NCBI GenBank assembly: GCA_051648405.1
Contig: JBOFFC010000029.1
Location: 10,673 to 74,672, forward strand
DNA length: 64,000 nt
Origin: JBOFFC01 sp051648405
GTDB lineage: Bacteria > Planctomycetota > Planctomycetia > Pirellulales > Lacipirellulaceae
Reading direction: 5' to 3'
Position numbers and translations under genes: made by a program. Below, piece by piece: positions 35,362-43,549 of this stretch (the stretch's first letter is position 1; each line of letters opens with the position of its first letter). The notes under the pieces were generated by a model that was given only the letters and a program-made list of their open reading frames with translations, had not been told where the DNA came from and made no database searches.

Positions 35362-37314
35362 CTAGCGGACGAGTCGCATGTCGCCGAAGTTCGGCCACAC
35401 GGGGACCCACCCGCGCGTAAAGGGCACCGTATACCACGGGTGGGGCCAGATCACACAGATCGCCTTGCCGACGATCTGGTCGCGCTCCAGGTAGGGCCCA
35501 CCGGGGCGGCCGGCGTCGCGGCCGTTCCCGCCGTACCACAGCCGGGCGTCGAGGCTCTCGGCGCTGTTGTCGCCAAGGACGAAGTACTGGTCGGCCCCGG
35601 TCGTGAACTCGACGTGCTGGCGCCCGCCGTACAGGGCCCAGTCGTCGGGGGTCGAGGCGAGGCCCATCAACCGCAGCGGCCACGACTCGCCGAACCGGCT
35701 GCGCCAGGCGGCGAGGTCGAACTCGGTGACGAAGTCGCGGGTCGGTTGCTCCTTCCACGAAGTGGCCAGGTAGTACAGGTCGCGCGACAGAGTGAGCCGC
35801 TCGACGGTCAAAACGGCCCCGCGGGCGCCAACGGCCGCCGGCGCTAGGTCCCCCGGGTCGGCGCCCGAAGTCCGTGGCAGCCGGGCGTCGCTCTCGGCGA
35901 GGGTCGCCCCCGCGTCGTACCGGCCGTCCAGCCCCAGCAGCTCGCCATCGATCCACACCAGGAGCTGGTCATCAACGTTCGCCAGCCGAACCTCGTAGGC
36001 GCCCCCCCCCTGGAGCGGGGAGGCGCCCGAGTCGAGCCGCTGGTAGTCGTCCCCCTCGAACTGACGGCGCAACAGCGTCGCCTCGCCCGACGCGACGTCG
36101 AACTCGACGGCGTGATGGACCCCCGCTTCGACCAGTTCGAGCACGACAACGCCCTGATCGCTGGTCACGTCAAGGCGGGCTTCGAGGATCAAGTCGCCGA
36201 CCCAGTGGACGCCGAGCTTCCCCAGGTCGTTCGCCCGTTCCGGAGCGAGCGAGTACTCCCGTCGGAACTCGACGCGTTCGCGCAGCAAGCGGGTGTTGTA
36301 AGGGAGAAAGTCGGTTACGAGCGACGGGGCCGGCTTGTCGAGCGCGGCCTTCGCGCCGCTCGCCGCGACGGCTTGCCAGGCGACGTCGGTGGGGGGGGTG
36401 TGTCGGTAGCGCAGCCACGCCGTCCGCTCCCCTTTGGCGTCGATCGCGAAGCGCTGCAGGAGATGCTCGCCGTCAACGGATGTCTCGACGCGCCACGCTT
36501 CGTCGTCAGCCGACCAGCGTAAGGGCCAACCGGCTTCGTGCAGGATCGCCGGGTCCTCCTGCGTGTCGTGGACCAGCGTGCGCATCGCCAGGACTTGCTT
36601 CGCCGGCTTGCGCTCGATCTTGAAGGCGTCGGGGCCGGTCCCGGACTTCACGAACAAGTCGCCGTGGTGCAGTCGCAGCGTCTCGTTCGGCAGGCCGACG
36701 ATCCGCTTGATGTAGTTCATCACGGCGTTGCCGGGGTACTTGAAGACCGCCACGTCCCAGCGCTGGGGGTCGGCGAACGAGTAGGCGTACTTGCTGACGA
36801 TCAGTTGGTCGCCGCGAAAGCTCGGTTGCTCGACGACCGGGTCGGCGCCCGCCGGGAGCGCGCTGGTGAGCCCGTCGGCCCGGAACGGCATCACCCGGCG
36901 GCACTCGGGGCAGGCGCCCCCGACGCAGTCCATGCCGCGGAGCTTGCGCTGCGCGTCGCTCCGCGAAAGGCGGCCGGCGCGGACTTCGCGGGACAGGGCT
37001 TCGGCCGTGTCCCCTTGCTCGTCGCTGGCGTTCACCTTGTAGCGCGTCCCGCAACGGTCGCAGAAGACGTCCTTGTGGAGTCCCATCAGGGTCGGCGCCA
37101 TCGACCCCGTGGGGATCACGAAGGCCTCGGCCTGGAACGTGCGGATCAGGAACGCCAGCACGAAGGCCACGACGAGCGCATCGACCGTTTCGCGTCCGCC
37201 GCGGGCGCTGGGGTGCTGGACCGGCTTTGGCTTGCTTACTTTGGCGCGCGGCGCGGGGAGCGGCACGGTGGTCGCAGGCGCTGGCGCCTGCATCGGTCGG
37301 TACTGCTTCGCCAT
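35362..37314 (-). CDS. lepB: signal peptidase I with zinc-ribbon-like and large internal insertions
   Basis: 650 residues from ATG 37314. A membrane helix (ALVVAFVLAFLIRTF, about 46-60) precedes the catalytic Ser71 in IPTGSMAPTL. The catalytic Lys203 is in NYIKRIVGLPNETL, and the last conserved box is VLGDNSAESLDARLW (about 575). Two insertions are unusual: between Ser and Lys, a CxxC...CxxC segment (85/88 and 135/138) that looks like a zinc ribbon, and between the Lys and the final box, about 350 residues with a lectin/LamG-like beta-sandwich (VYEVRLANVDDQLLVWIDG). Cleaves signal peptides of exported proteins. Typical family length is 170-320. Confidence 0.9.
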   Translation of the reverse strand: MAKQYRPMQAPAPATTVPLPAPRAKVSKPKPVQHPSARGGRETVDALVVAFVLAFLIRTFQAEAFVIPTGSMAPTLMGLHKDVFCDRCGTRYKVNASDEQGDTAEALSREVRAGRLSRSDAQRKLRGMDCVGGACPECRRVMPFRADGLTSALPAGADPVVEQPSFRGDQLIVSKYAYSFADPQRWDVAVFKYPGNAVMNYIKRIVGLPNETLRLHHGDLFVKSGTGPDAFKIERKPAKQVLAMRTLVHDTQEDPAILHEAGWPLRWSADDEAWRVETSVDGEHLLQRFAIDAKGERTAWLRYRHTPPTDVAWQAVAASGAKAALDKPAPSLVTDFLPYNTRLLRERVEFRREYSLAPERANDLGKLGVHWVGDLILEARLDVTSDQGVVVLELVEAGVHHAVEFDVASGEATLLRRQFEGDDYQRLDSGASPLQGGGAYEVRLANVDDQLLVWIDGELLGLDGRYDAGATLAESDARLPRTSGADPGDLAPAAVGARGAVLTVERLTLSRDLYYLATSWKEQPTRDFVTEFDLAAWRSRFGESWPLRLMGLASTPDDWALYGGRQHVEFTTGADQYFVLGDNSAESLDARLWYGGNGRDAGRPGGPYLERDQIVGKAICVIWPHPWYTVPFTRGWVPVWPNFGDMRLVR

Positions 37315-37598
37315 GTCGATCGATCTCGGGGAGCGGTTCTGCGGGCGCGTCGCGCGACTCCCAGGATATCCGCCCTGGCCGCCGTGCGGCAGCGACTGCC
37401 GAACGACTGACCGAACGGCCGATTCGGCCGCTGGCGTCGCTCCCGCCGGCTTGTTGGACGTTCGGCGAATCACCGAGTTCCGCCGCTCGTCGGCTCGCAG
37501 CGCCGATTCGCACGCCGATTGGCACGGGGCGTGCCTAGGGGGAAGTCGTTGATCGCGTTCGCCGGCAGGGGGGCACACCTGCTAGCACACCGCTTGTC

Positions 37599-38357
37599 AT
37601 GTCCTACGGGATGTACCTCGCCGCCGAAGGGGCCCAAGCCCAGTCGCGCCGGCTCGAAGTGATCGCCAACAACATGGCGAACGTCGATACGGTCGGGTTC
37701 AAGCCCGACGTCGCCGCGTTTCAGGCGCGGTTCGCCGAGGCGATCCAGAAGGGGCTCGTTTCGCCCGGCTCTCGCACCCAGAACGACCTGGGGGGTGGGG
37801 TCAAGGCGATCGAGACCCGCACCGACTTCACCGCCGGCAAGCTGACCCGCACCGGGAACGACGCCGACGTGGCGCTGGTCGGCGACGGGTTCTTCCAGGT
37901 CGAGGGCCCCGCGGGCGAGCGTCTGCTGACCCGCGCCGGGAACTTCGCCGTCGATGCGCAGAACCGACTCGTGATGGCCGGCAGCGGCAGTCCCGTGCTC
38001 AGCCTCGGCGGAGGGCCCGTCGAAGTGAACCCGGCCGAGCCGTGGCTCGTGACGTCCGACGGCGCGGTGCAGCAAGGCGAGGAGCTGACCCCCCTGGCGA
38101 TCGTCGAACCGAACTCGCTCGACGAGCTGAACAAAGTCGGCGCGAACCTGTTCCAGGCCCGCGGCGAGGTCAGTCCCGTGCCGGCGGAGCGGCGGAGCGT
38201 GCGCGGCGGGTTCCTCGAAATGTCGGGCGCCAACTCGACGCAGCAGATGCTCGAAATGATCGAGACGACCCGCGCCTACGAGGCCAACACCGAGATGATC
38301 CGCCACCAAGACACAGCGACCGGCTCGCTGATCGCCCGCGTCCTGGGTGGTCGCTGA
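37599..38357 (+). CDS. flgF: flagellar basal-body rod protein FlgF
   Basis: 252 residues of the FlgF/FlgG family. The N-terminal rod motif is SRRLEVIANNMANVDTVGFK (residues about 16-35), the central beta domain includes DVALVGDGFFQVEGPAG and the C-terminal coiled region is LEMSGANSTQQMLEMIETTR. It forms part of the proximal/distal rod in the periplasm. First gene of a plus-strand flagellar run (37599-56843). Promoter not identified; the 284-base gap upstream also serves the divergent signal peptidase gene. Confidence 0.9.
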   Translation: MSYGMYLAAEGAQAQSRRLEVIANNMANVDTVGFKPDVAAFQARFAEAIQKGLVSPGSRTQNDLGGGVKAIETRTDFTAGKLTRTGNDADVALVGDGFFQVEGPAGERLLTRAGNFAVDAQNRLVMAGSGSPVLSLGGGPVEVNPAEPWLVTSDGAVQQGEELTPLAIVEPNSLDELNKVGANLFQARGEVSPVPAERRSVRGGFLEMSGANSTQQMLEMIETTRAYEANTEMIRHQDTATGSLIARVLGGR

Positions 38358-38374
38358 GAGTAGGGCTGTCGGCC

Positions 38375-38442
38375 GTCTAGCGTCTCGCCTCTTACATCTA
38401 ACCTCTATCAACTCGCCTCTCGCCTCCAACCTCTCGCCTCTC
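38375..38442. repeat. pyrimidine-rich word repeat between flgF and flgG (family C)
   Basis: About 68 bases made of repeated CTCGCCTCT, AACCTCT and ATCTAACC words ending a few bases before the flgG ATG. It separates two genes that usually sit close together. Similar words precede moxR and mqnD starts. Confidence 0.65.
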
Positions 38443-38446
38443 CGCT

Positions 38447-39250
38447 ATGAGCTTTCAATCCCTCTACACCGCCGCCACCGGCATGCAGGCGATGGAGACC
38501 AAGCTCGACGTGATCGCCAACAACCTGGCGAACAACAGCACGACGGGCTTCAAGAAGGACCGGGCGAACTTCGAGGACCTGTTCTACCGCCAGTACCGGC
38601 TCCCCGGCGCCCAGGACCAGGATTCGAACATCACCCCCACGGGCCTCGAAGTGGGCCTCGGCGTGCGGGTGGCGAGCACCCAGAGCGACTTCGACCAGGG
38701 GGCGATCCAAAACACGGGGAACCAGCTCGACTTCGCGATCGAAGGGGAGGGGTTCTTCGAGGTCCAAGGCCCGTCCGGTGAGTCGCTATACTCCCGCGCC
38801 GGGAACTTGAACATCAACGCCAACGGTCAGTTGGTGCTCGGCTCGGCCTACACGGGCTACCTCCTGAACCCGCCGGTGCAGATCCCCGAAGAGGCGACCG
38901 GCATCCTGGTGACCTCCGACGGCCAGGTCCAGTTCAGCACCAGCGGCTCGCCCGAGTATCAGACCGCCGGCACGCTGCAATTGACGACGTTCGTCAACCC
39001 CGATGGCATGCTGAAGATCGGCGACAACATGTACCGCGAAACCGTCGCGTCGGGCTCCGCCAACCGCGGGCAGACTCCGGGTCAGCTCGGCGTGGGTGTG
39101 GTCCGGCAGGGGTTCCTTGAGGCTTCGAACGTCGAGCCGACGACCGAGCTGATCGACCTGATCAACACGCAGCGCAGTTTCGAGCTGAACTCGCAGGTGA
39201 TCCGCGCCGGCGACGAGATCATGCAGCTCGTCGCCCAGCTCCGCCGTTAA
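38447..39250 (+). CDS. flgG: flagellar distal rod protein FlgG
   Basis: 267 residues. N-terminal rod motif MQAMETKLDVIANNLANNST (about 10-29) and FKKDRANFEDLFYRQY, central LDFAIEGEGFFEVQGPSG, C-terminal VEPTTELIDLINTQRSFELN. FlgG is the distal rod that passes through the peptidoglycan and the P and L rings. The length fits the family (about 260). It is followed by flgA, whose likely start lies 53 bases on. Confidence 0.95.
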   Translation: MSFQSLYTAATGMQAMETKLDVIANNLANNSTTGFKKDRANFEDLFYRQYRLPGAQDQDSNITPTGLEVGLGVRVASTQSDFDQGAIQNTGNQLDFAIEGEGFFEVQGPSGESLYSRAGNLNINANGQLVLGSAYTGYLLNPPVQIPEEATGILVTSDGQVQFSTSGSPEYQTAGTLQLTTFVNPDGMLKIGDNMYRETVASGSANRGQTPGQLGVGVVRQGFLEASNVEPTTELIDLINTQRSFELNSQVIRAGDEIMQLVAQLRR

Positions 39251-39303
39251 TCCCCGCTGTGACCTTCGCTCCTGTCGTCGCCGCAAGCGGACTCAGAACC
39301 CGA

Positions 39304-40581
39304 ATGATGAACCGACCGCTACCGCTGGCCGCCGTGCTGATGGCCGCAGTGTCCTTGGCAAGTGGGCCGCTCGTCCCCTCGGTGGCGTTGGGCGCCGACG
39401 TGCTGCTACGCGACGAGGCCCGCCCCGCGGGCTCGATCGTACGCCTCGCCGACGTGGCGACCATCGAGTCGACCGACGCCGCCGAGGTGGAACGACTCGA
39501 AGGGCTGCCGCTCATGCCCGCTCCGGCGCCGGGCGAGACGACGTACCTTCGCGCGGCGGCGGTCCGCGAACTGCTCCAAGCGCAGGGCCAATCGCTCGCC
39601 ACGATCCGCTTCGACGGTGCATCGACGACGCGGATCATCGGCAAGCGCGCCCCCGCGGGGGCGCCCCTCGAAGCGACCGCCGCGGCTTGGCGCCCGGCCG
39701 ACCGAAGCAACCCGCTGCGCGCCACCCCGGTCAGCGGGCGTGGCCCGGGGCAAACCGGCTTCTTGCTGCCGCGCAGCGTGGCCTCGGCGCCGGCCCCGAC
39801 GGCGTGGCCCGTGGAACCCGCGGCGCTCGGCCGCGGGGATCGCGAACGCACTAAGGAACGCGTCCGCGTCGCCGCCGAGGCGTGGGTAGCCGCCGCCGAC
39901 GAGAACAAGGCGATCGAGATCGTCAGCGTGTCGCTCGAAGCGCCCGCCGCGAAGGCCGTGTTCGGCTGGGGCGAGGGGACGCTGAGCGTCGAGCCCGCCG
40001 ACGAGCTGGCGATCGGCGACGAACCGACCCCCGCGACGTTCCGCGTCCGTCCAGGTCGGGCCGACCTGGACCAGACGGCGGAAGCCACCATCACGCTGGC
40101 GCGGATGCCCGTGGCCGTGGTCGCGACGATGCCGATCCCGCGCGGTCAGATGGTGGCGGCCTCGATGGTCGCGCTGCGGGCGGTCCCCATGAAAGAGCGC
40201 CCCCGCGCCCGCGGGGCGTACGGCGGCGTCGAGTACGCCCTCGGCAAGGAGGCGCTGACGGCGATCCCCAAGGGGGCGCCCCTGTCCGACGCGAACTGCG
40301 CAAGCCCGATCCTCGTCCGCCGCGGCGAGACCGTGACGGTCGTCACCGGCAGCGACGGGATCCGCGTCCGCATGGAGGCGGTCGCCCAAGCCACTGGCCG
40401 TGGGGGGGACATCGTCTCCGTGCAGCACGCCGAACGCAAAGACAAGTTCGACGCCCGCGTCGTCGGCCCGCGGATGCTGGCCGTGCTGGGGGCGAGCTCG
40501 GGGACCGCCGACGGCACGGCGCCCCTCGACGCGCCGGCCTCCCCCTACACCAACTTCACGGGATCAGGAGGGGCGCGATGA
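39304..40581 (+). CDS. flgA: flagellar P-ring chaperone FlgA
   Basis: 425 residues from ATG 39304, just before a signal peptide (LAAVLMAAVSLASGPL); an upstream in-frame GTG at 39259 is unlikely. The C-terminal SAF domain (about 260-340: VVATMPIPRGQMVAASMV) and ring-assembly region (RGETVTVVTGSDGIRVRMEA) are typical of FlgA, a periplasmic chaperone for FlgI. At 425 residues it is nearly twice the usual 220-240, through an extended N-terminal half. Its stop codon overlaps the flgH start (ATGA). Confidence 0.85.
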   Translation: MMNRPLPLAAVLMAAVSLASGPLVPSVALGADVLLRDEARPAGSIVRLADVATIESTDAAEVERLEGLPLMPAPAPGETTYLRAAAVRELLQAQGQSLATIRFDGASTTRIIGKRAPAGAPLEATAAAWRPADRSNPLRATPVSGRGPGQTGFLLPRSVASAPAPTAWPVEPAALGRGDRERTKERVRVAAEAWVAAADENKAIEIVSVSLEAPAAKAVFGWGEGTLSVEPADELAIGDEPTPATFRVRPGRADLDQTAEATITLARMPVAVVATMPIPRGQMVAASMVALRAVPMKERPRARGAYGGVEYALGKEALTAIPKGAPLSDANCASPILVRRGETVTVVTGSDGIRVRMEAVAQATGRGGDIVSVQHAERKDKFDARVVGPRMLAVLGASSGTADGTAPLDAPASPYTNFTGSGGAR

Positions 40582-41261
40582 ACCAACGAATCGTGAGCGC
40601 AGCGGCGTTGTCGACGGTCGTCGCGCTCGCCGCGCTGGCCGGCGCACAAGACTCGAGCCTGATGCTGGCGCCGGTCCCCGAGGTGCTCCCCGACACGGCG
40701 ACGATGCAAAACAGCTCGTTCATCTTCCAGACGCTCCCCCCCGAGGCGGTGATCCGCCCACTGGAGAAGGAGAGCATCATCACCGTGCTCGTCGATTACC
40801 GGTCGATCATGCAGAGCGACGGCTCGGGCGAGACGCGGCGCACCGGCACGTACAACTTGCAGCTCCAGAACTGGCTGGCGTTCGACGGCAAGGACCTGTT
40901 CCGCGCCCCGCAGCGGCGTGGCGACCCGACGATCCAGGGCCAGCTCAATAGCCAGTACCGGGCTGAAAGCGACCTCGAACAGAGCGAGTCGCTCACGTTC
41001 CCGATCGCCGCGAAGGTCGCCGACATCCGCCCCAATGGCAACCTGGTGATCGAAGGCCGGCGGCGTATTCGCATCAACGAAGAGGTCTGGAACACGTTCC
41101 TCACGGGGACCGTGCCGCGGCAGGCGATCGGCCCCGACTGGACGGTCCGCGACACGATGATCGACGGCCTGCGGATCGAGAAGTACGAGGAAGGCGCCGT
41201 CCGCGACGGCTACGCGCGCGGCTGGCTCGGCCGCTGGTACGGCAAGACCAAGGCCCTGTGA
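40578..41261 (+). CDS. flgH: flagellar L-ring protein FlgH
   Basis: 227 residues; ATG 40578 overlaps the flgA stop by 4 bases, and the upstream GGAGGGG provides a ribosome site. A signal peptide (AALSTVVALAALAGAQ) is followed by the FlgH core: KESIITVLVDYRS, the conserved FPIAAKVADIRPNGNLVIEG (read as KVADIRPNGNL) and RQAIGPDWTVRD. FlgH forms the outer-membrane L ring. The N-terminal lipoprotein Cys of classic FlgH is not visible, since the signal ends AGAQDS, which suggests a non-lipidated form. Confidence 0.9.
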   Translation: MNQRIVSAAALSTVVALAALAGAQDSSLMLAPVPEVLPDTATMQNSSFIFQTLPPEAVIRPLEKESIITVLVDYRSIMQSDGSGETRRTGTYNLQLQNWLAFDGKDLFRAPQRRGDPTIQGQLNSQYRAESDLEQSESLTFPIAAKVADIRPNGNLVIEGRRRIRINEEVWNTFLTGTVPRQAIGPDWTVRDTMIDGLRIEKYEEGAVRDGYARGWLGRWYGKTKAL

Positions 41262-41363
41262 GCCGTTTCGTCCGGCTCGGCACGAGTCGTGCATCAACAA
41301 ACGCTGTCGATCGTCGAACGACTCACACGGCGGTTCGCTGGGGTCGCCAAACTCTCTAGTCCA

Positions 41364-42467
41364 ATGCAGCTTCCCATGAACCGCGCCCTTTGCCTGCTGA
41401 TCGCCCTGGTGACGCTAGCGGCGGCGATGCCCGCTAGCGGCCAAAGCAACACCCGGCTGCGCAACATCTGCCGGGTGAAAGGCCAGGAGGAGAACGTGCT
41501 GCGCGGCGTGGGCCTGGTGGTCGGCCTCAACGGCACGGGGGAGTCGAACGACCCGGCGACGATGCGGGCCCTCGCCCGGGCGCTCGAGATCATGGGGAAC
41601 CCGGTGTCGATGTCGGGCCGGATCGACGACGACGCGCTCGAAGCCCTCAAAAAGACCAAGAACGTCGCGCTGGCGATGGTCTCGGCGACCGTCCCCGCGG
41701 CCGGCGCGCGGAGTGGCGACCAGCTCGACTGCTACGTCAGCGCGCTAAACGGCAAGAGCCTCGTCGGCGGCCGCCTGGCGTTCGCCGCGCTGCAGGGGCC
41801 CAACACCCGCGACGCCCGTGTGTTCGCCCTCTGCCAGGGGGCGATCGTCGTCGATGACCCCGAGCAGCCGATGGTCGGCCACATCCACAACGGCTGCCAG
41901 ATGGAGCAAGAGGTCAAGACGCAGTTCGTCTCCGAGGACGGCTGGGTGACGTTCGTGCTCGACCGCAACCACGCCGACTTCATGGTCGCCAACGAGGTGG
42001 CCGAGCAGATCTTCAGCTACTACGGGCAGGACTTCGGCGTCGAGGCCCGGTCGGTCGAGTCCAGCCCGCGCGAATACGTCCAGGCGATCGACGCCGCGAA
42101 CGTCCGTGTCCGAGTTCCCGAGCTGTACAAGGGCAACGAAGTCGAGTTCATCGCCCAGTTGTTCGACATCCGCATCTTCAGCCCCGAGCCCGAGGCCCGG
42201 GTGGTGGTCAACACCCGCACCGGGAGCATCGTGATTAGTGGCGACGTCGAGATCGGCGACGTCGTCTTCACGCACCGCAACTTAATCGTCGAGACCGGGG
42301 CCAAAGCGAGTTTCCTGCCGGTCGCCCCCGGCGAGTCGAGCAACCCCCGGCTCGACCGACTCGTGCAAGCGCTGGCGAACCTCAAGGTCCCCGCCGAAGA
42401 CGTGATCGAAATCATCCGGCAGATCGACCGGATGGGAAAACTGCACGCCAAACTCATCCTGATGTGA
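41364..42467 (+). CDS. flgI: flagellar P-ring protein FlgI
   Basis: 367 residues from ATG 41364; ATG 41376 is an equally good start directly before the signal peptide (ALCLLIALVTLAAAMPASG). The FlgI signatures are clear: NVLRGVGLVVGLNGTGES, SATVPAAGARSGDQLDCYV, VVVNTRTGSIVISGDVEI (about 300). FlgI builds the P ring around the rod in the periplasm, aided by FlgA. Typical family length is about 365. Confidence 0.95.
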   Translation: MQLPMNRALCLLIALVTLAAAMPASGQSNTRLRNICRVKGQEENVLRGVGLVVGLNGTGESNDPATMRALARALEIMGNPVSMSGRIDDDALEALKKTKNVALAMVSATVPAAGARSGDQLDCYVSALNGKSLVGGRLAFAALQGPNTRDARVFALCQGAIVVDDPEQPMVGHIHNGCQMEQEVKTQFVSEDGWVTFVLDRNHADFMVANEVAEQIFSYYGQDFGVEARSVESSPREYVQAIDAANVRVRVPELYKGNEVEFIAQLFDIRIFSPEPEARVVVNTRTGSIVISGDVEIGDVVFTHRNLIVETGAKASFLPVAPGESSNPRLDRLVQALANLKVPAEDVIEIIRQIDRMGKLHAKLILM

Positions 42468-42477
42468 TCGGAACGCC

Positions 42478-42909
42478 ATGAACGCGCTCAGCGGAATTTC
42501 GGCGATGCAGGCCGCGACCCCGGTCGCGGCCCCAACGTTTGCGAAAGGTTCGCCGGTCGGCGCCGCCAAGCAGGCGGACCAGGTCGCCGACGCGCAGAAG
42601 TTGCGCGACACCTACGGCCAGTTCGTCGGCGAGACGTTCTACGGGTCGATGCTGAAGGCGATGCGCGAGTCGGTCGGCGAGCCGGCGTTCTTCCACGGCG
42701 GTCGCGCCGAGCGTCTGATGCAGTCGCAGCTCGACCAGCAGATGGCCAGCGACTTGGCGTCGGGGTCGGGCGCCGACCTCGCCCAGTCGCTGTTCGCGAA
42801 GCAGTTCCCCGACGAGGCCCAGTTGCTGAACGAGCACGAGCGCGCCGCCCCCGGGCTCAAACCGCTGCGGCCGACGCTCGAATCGCTGAACGCGCTGCGT
42901 CGACTCTGA
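42478..42909 (+). CDS. flgJ: rod-binding protein FlgJ, N-terminal domain only
   Basis: 143 residues with the rod-binding domain (FVGETFYGSMLKAMRESVGE, about 50-69; GGRAERLMQSQLDQQMA). The C-terminal peptidoglycan hydrolase domain of enterobacterial FlgJ is absent, as in many other phyla, so a separate muramidase must open the wall. It starts 10 bases after flgI. Confidence 0.88.
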   Translation: MNALSGISAMQAATPVAAPTFAKGSPVGAAKQADQVADAQKLRDTYGQFVGETFYGSMLKAMRESVGEPAFFHGGRAERLMQSQLDQQMASDLASGSGADLAQSLFAKQFPDEAQLLNEHERAAPGLKPLRPTLESLNALRRL

Positions 42910-42960
42910 CGCGCGCCCTTCGGCCGAGTACCCTAACCGATCCCTCCGCTGGACGCGTCC

Positions 42961-43485
42961 GTGCCGATCGCCGAAACGACACCCGCCGTGCCGACCCTCC
43001 CCACGGCGGAGTGGGAGTCCCCGCTCGCCGCGCTGCTGGGGGAGCTCTCCGAGACACAGGGTGCGCTGCTGGCGCACCTTGGGGAGAAGCGCCGCATGCT
43101 GCTAGCCGACGACCGCGCGGGGCTTGCCTCGATCGAGGCCGAGGGGGCGGGGCTCGCCGCACGGCTCGACGCCTGCCAGCGGAAGCGCCAGGAGTTGCTC
43201 GACCAAGCCGCCGCCAGCGGCGTCTCACACTCCAACCTGCGCAGCCTCGCCGAAGACCTCCCCGCGACGAGCCGGGCGAAGCTCCGGCCGGCGATCCACA
43301 CGGCCCGCGCACAGGCCCGCATGCTGCAGCACCAGAGCCTCGCGAACTGGGTGCTGGTGCAGCGGACGCTGCTTCATCTTTCCCAAATGGTAGAGATTAT
43401 CGCGACTCGCGGCGAGCAACCGCCGACGTACCAAAGGAGCGGCAAGGCGGCCGTCGCGGGGTCCCTCGTTGACCGCGCGGTGTAG
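42961..43485 (+). CDS. flgN: FlgN-type chaperone for hook-associated proteins
   Basis: 174 residues from a GTG start at 42961. The protein is almost all helical with heptad patterns (LLGELSETQGALLAHLGEKR; SIEAEGAGLAARLDACQRKR), matching the FlgN fold, and it lies directly before flgK, its expected client together with flgL. Sequence conservation in this family is low, so position and fold carry the assignment. No flgM is found between flgJ and flgN. Confidence 0.78.
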   Translation: MPIAETTPAVPTLPTAEWESPLAALLGELSETQGALLAHLGEKRRMLLADDRAGLASIEAEGAGLAARLDACQRKRQELLDQAAASGVSHSNLRSLAEDLPATSRAKLRPAIHTARAQARMLQHQSLANWVLVQRTLLHLSQMVEIIATRGEQPPTYQRSGKAAVAGSLVDRAV

Positions 43486-43549
43486 GACGCTTTAGGGGGG
43501 TTGTGCGGATCGTGCGGCCCCGTGGTTCGGAGAGCCAGCGCGCGCTTCC

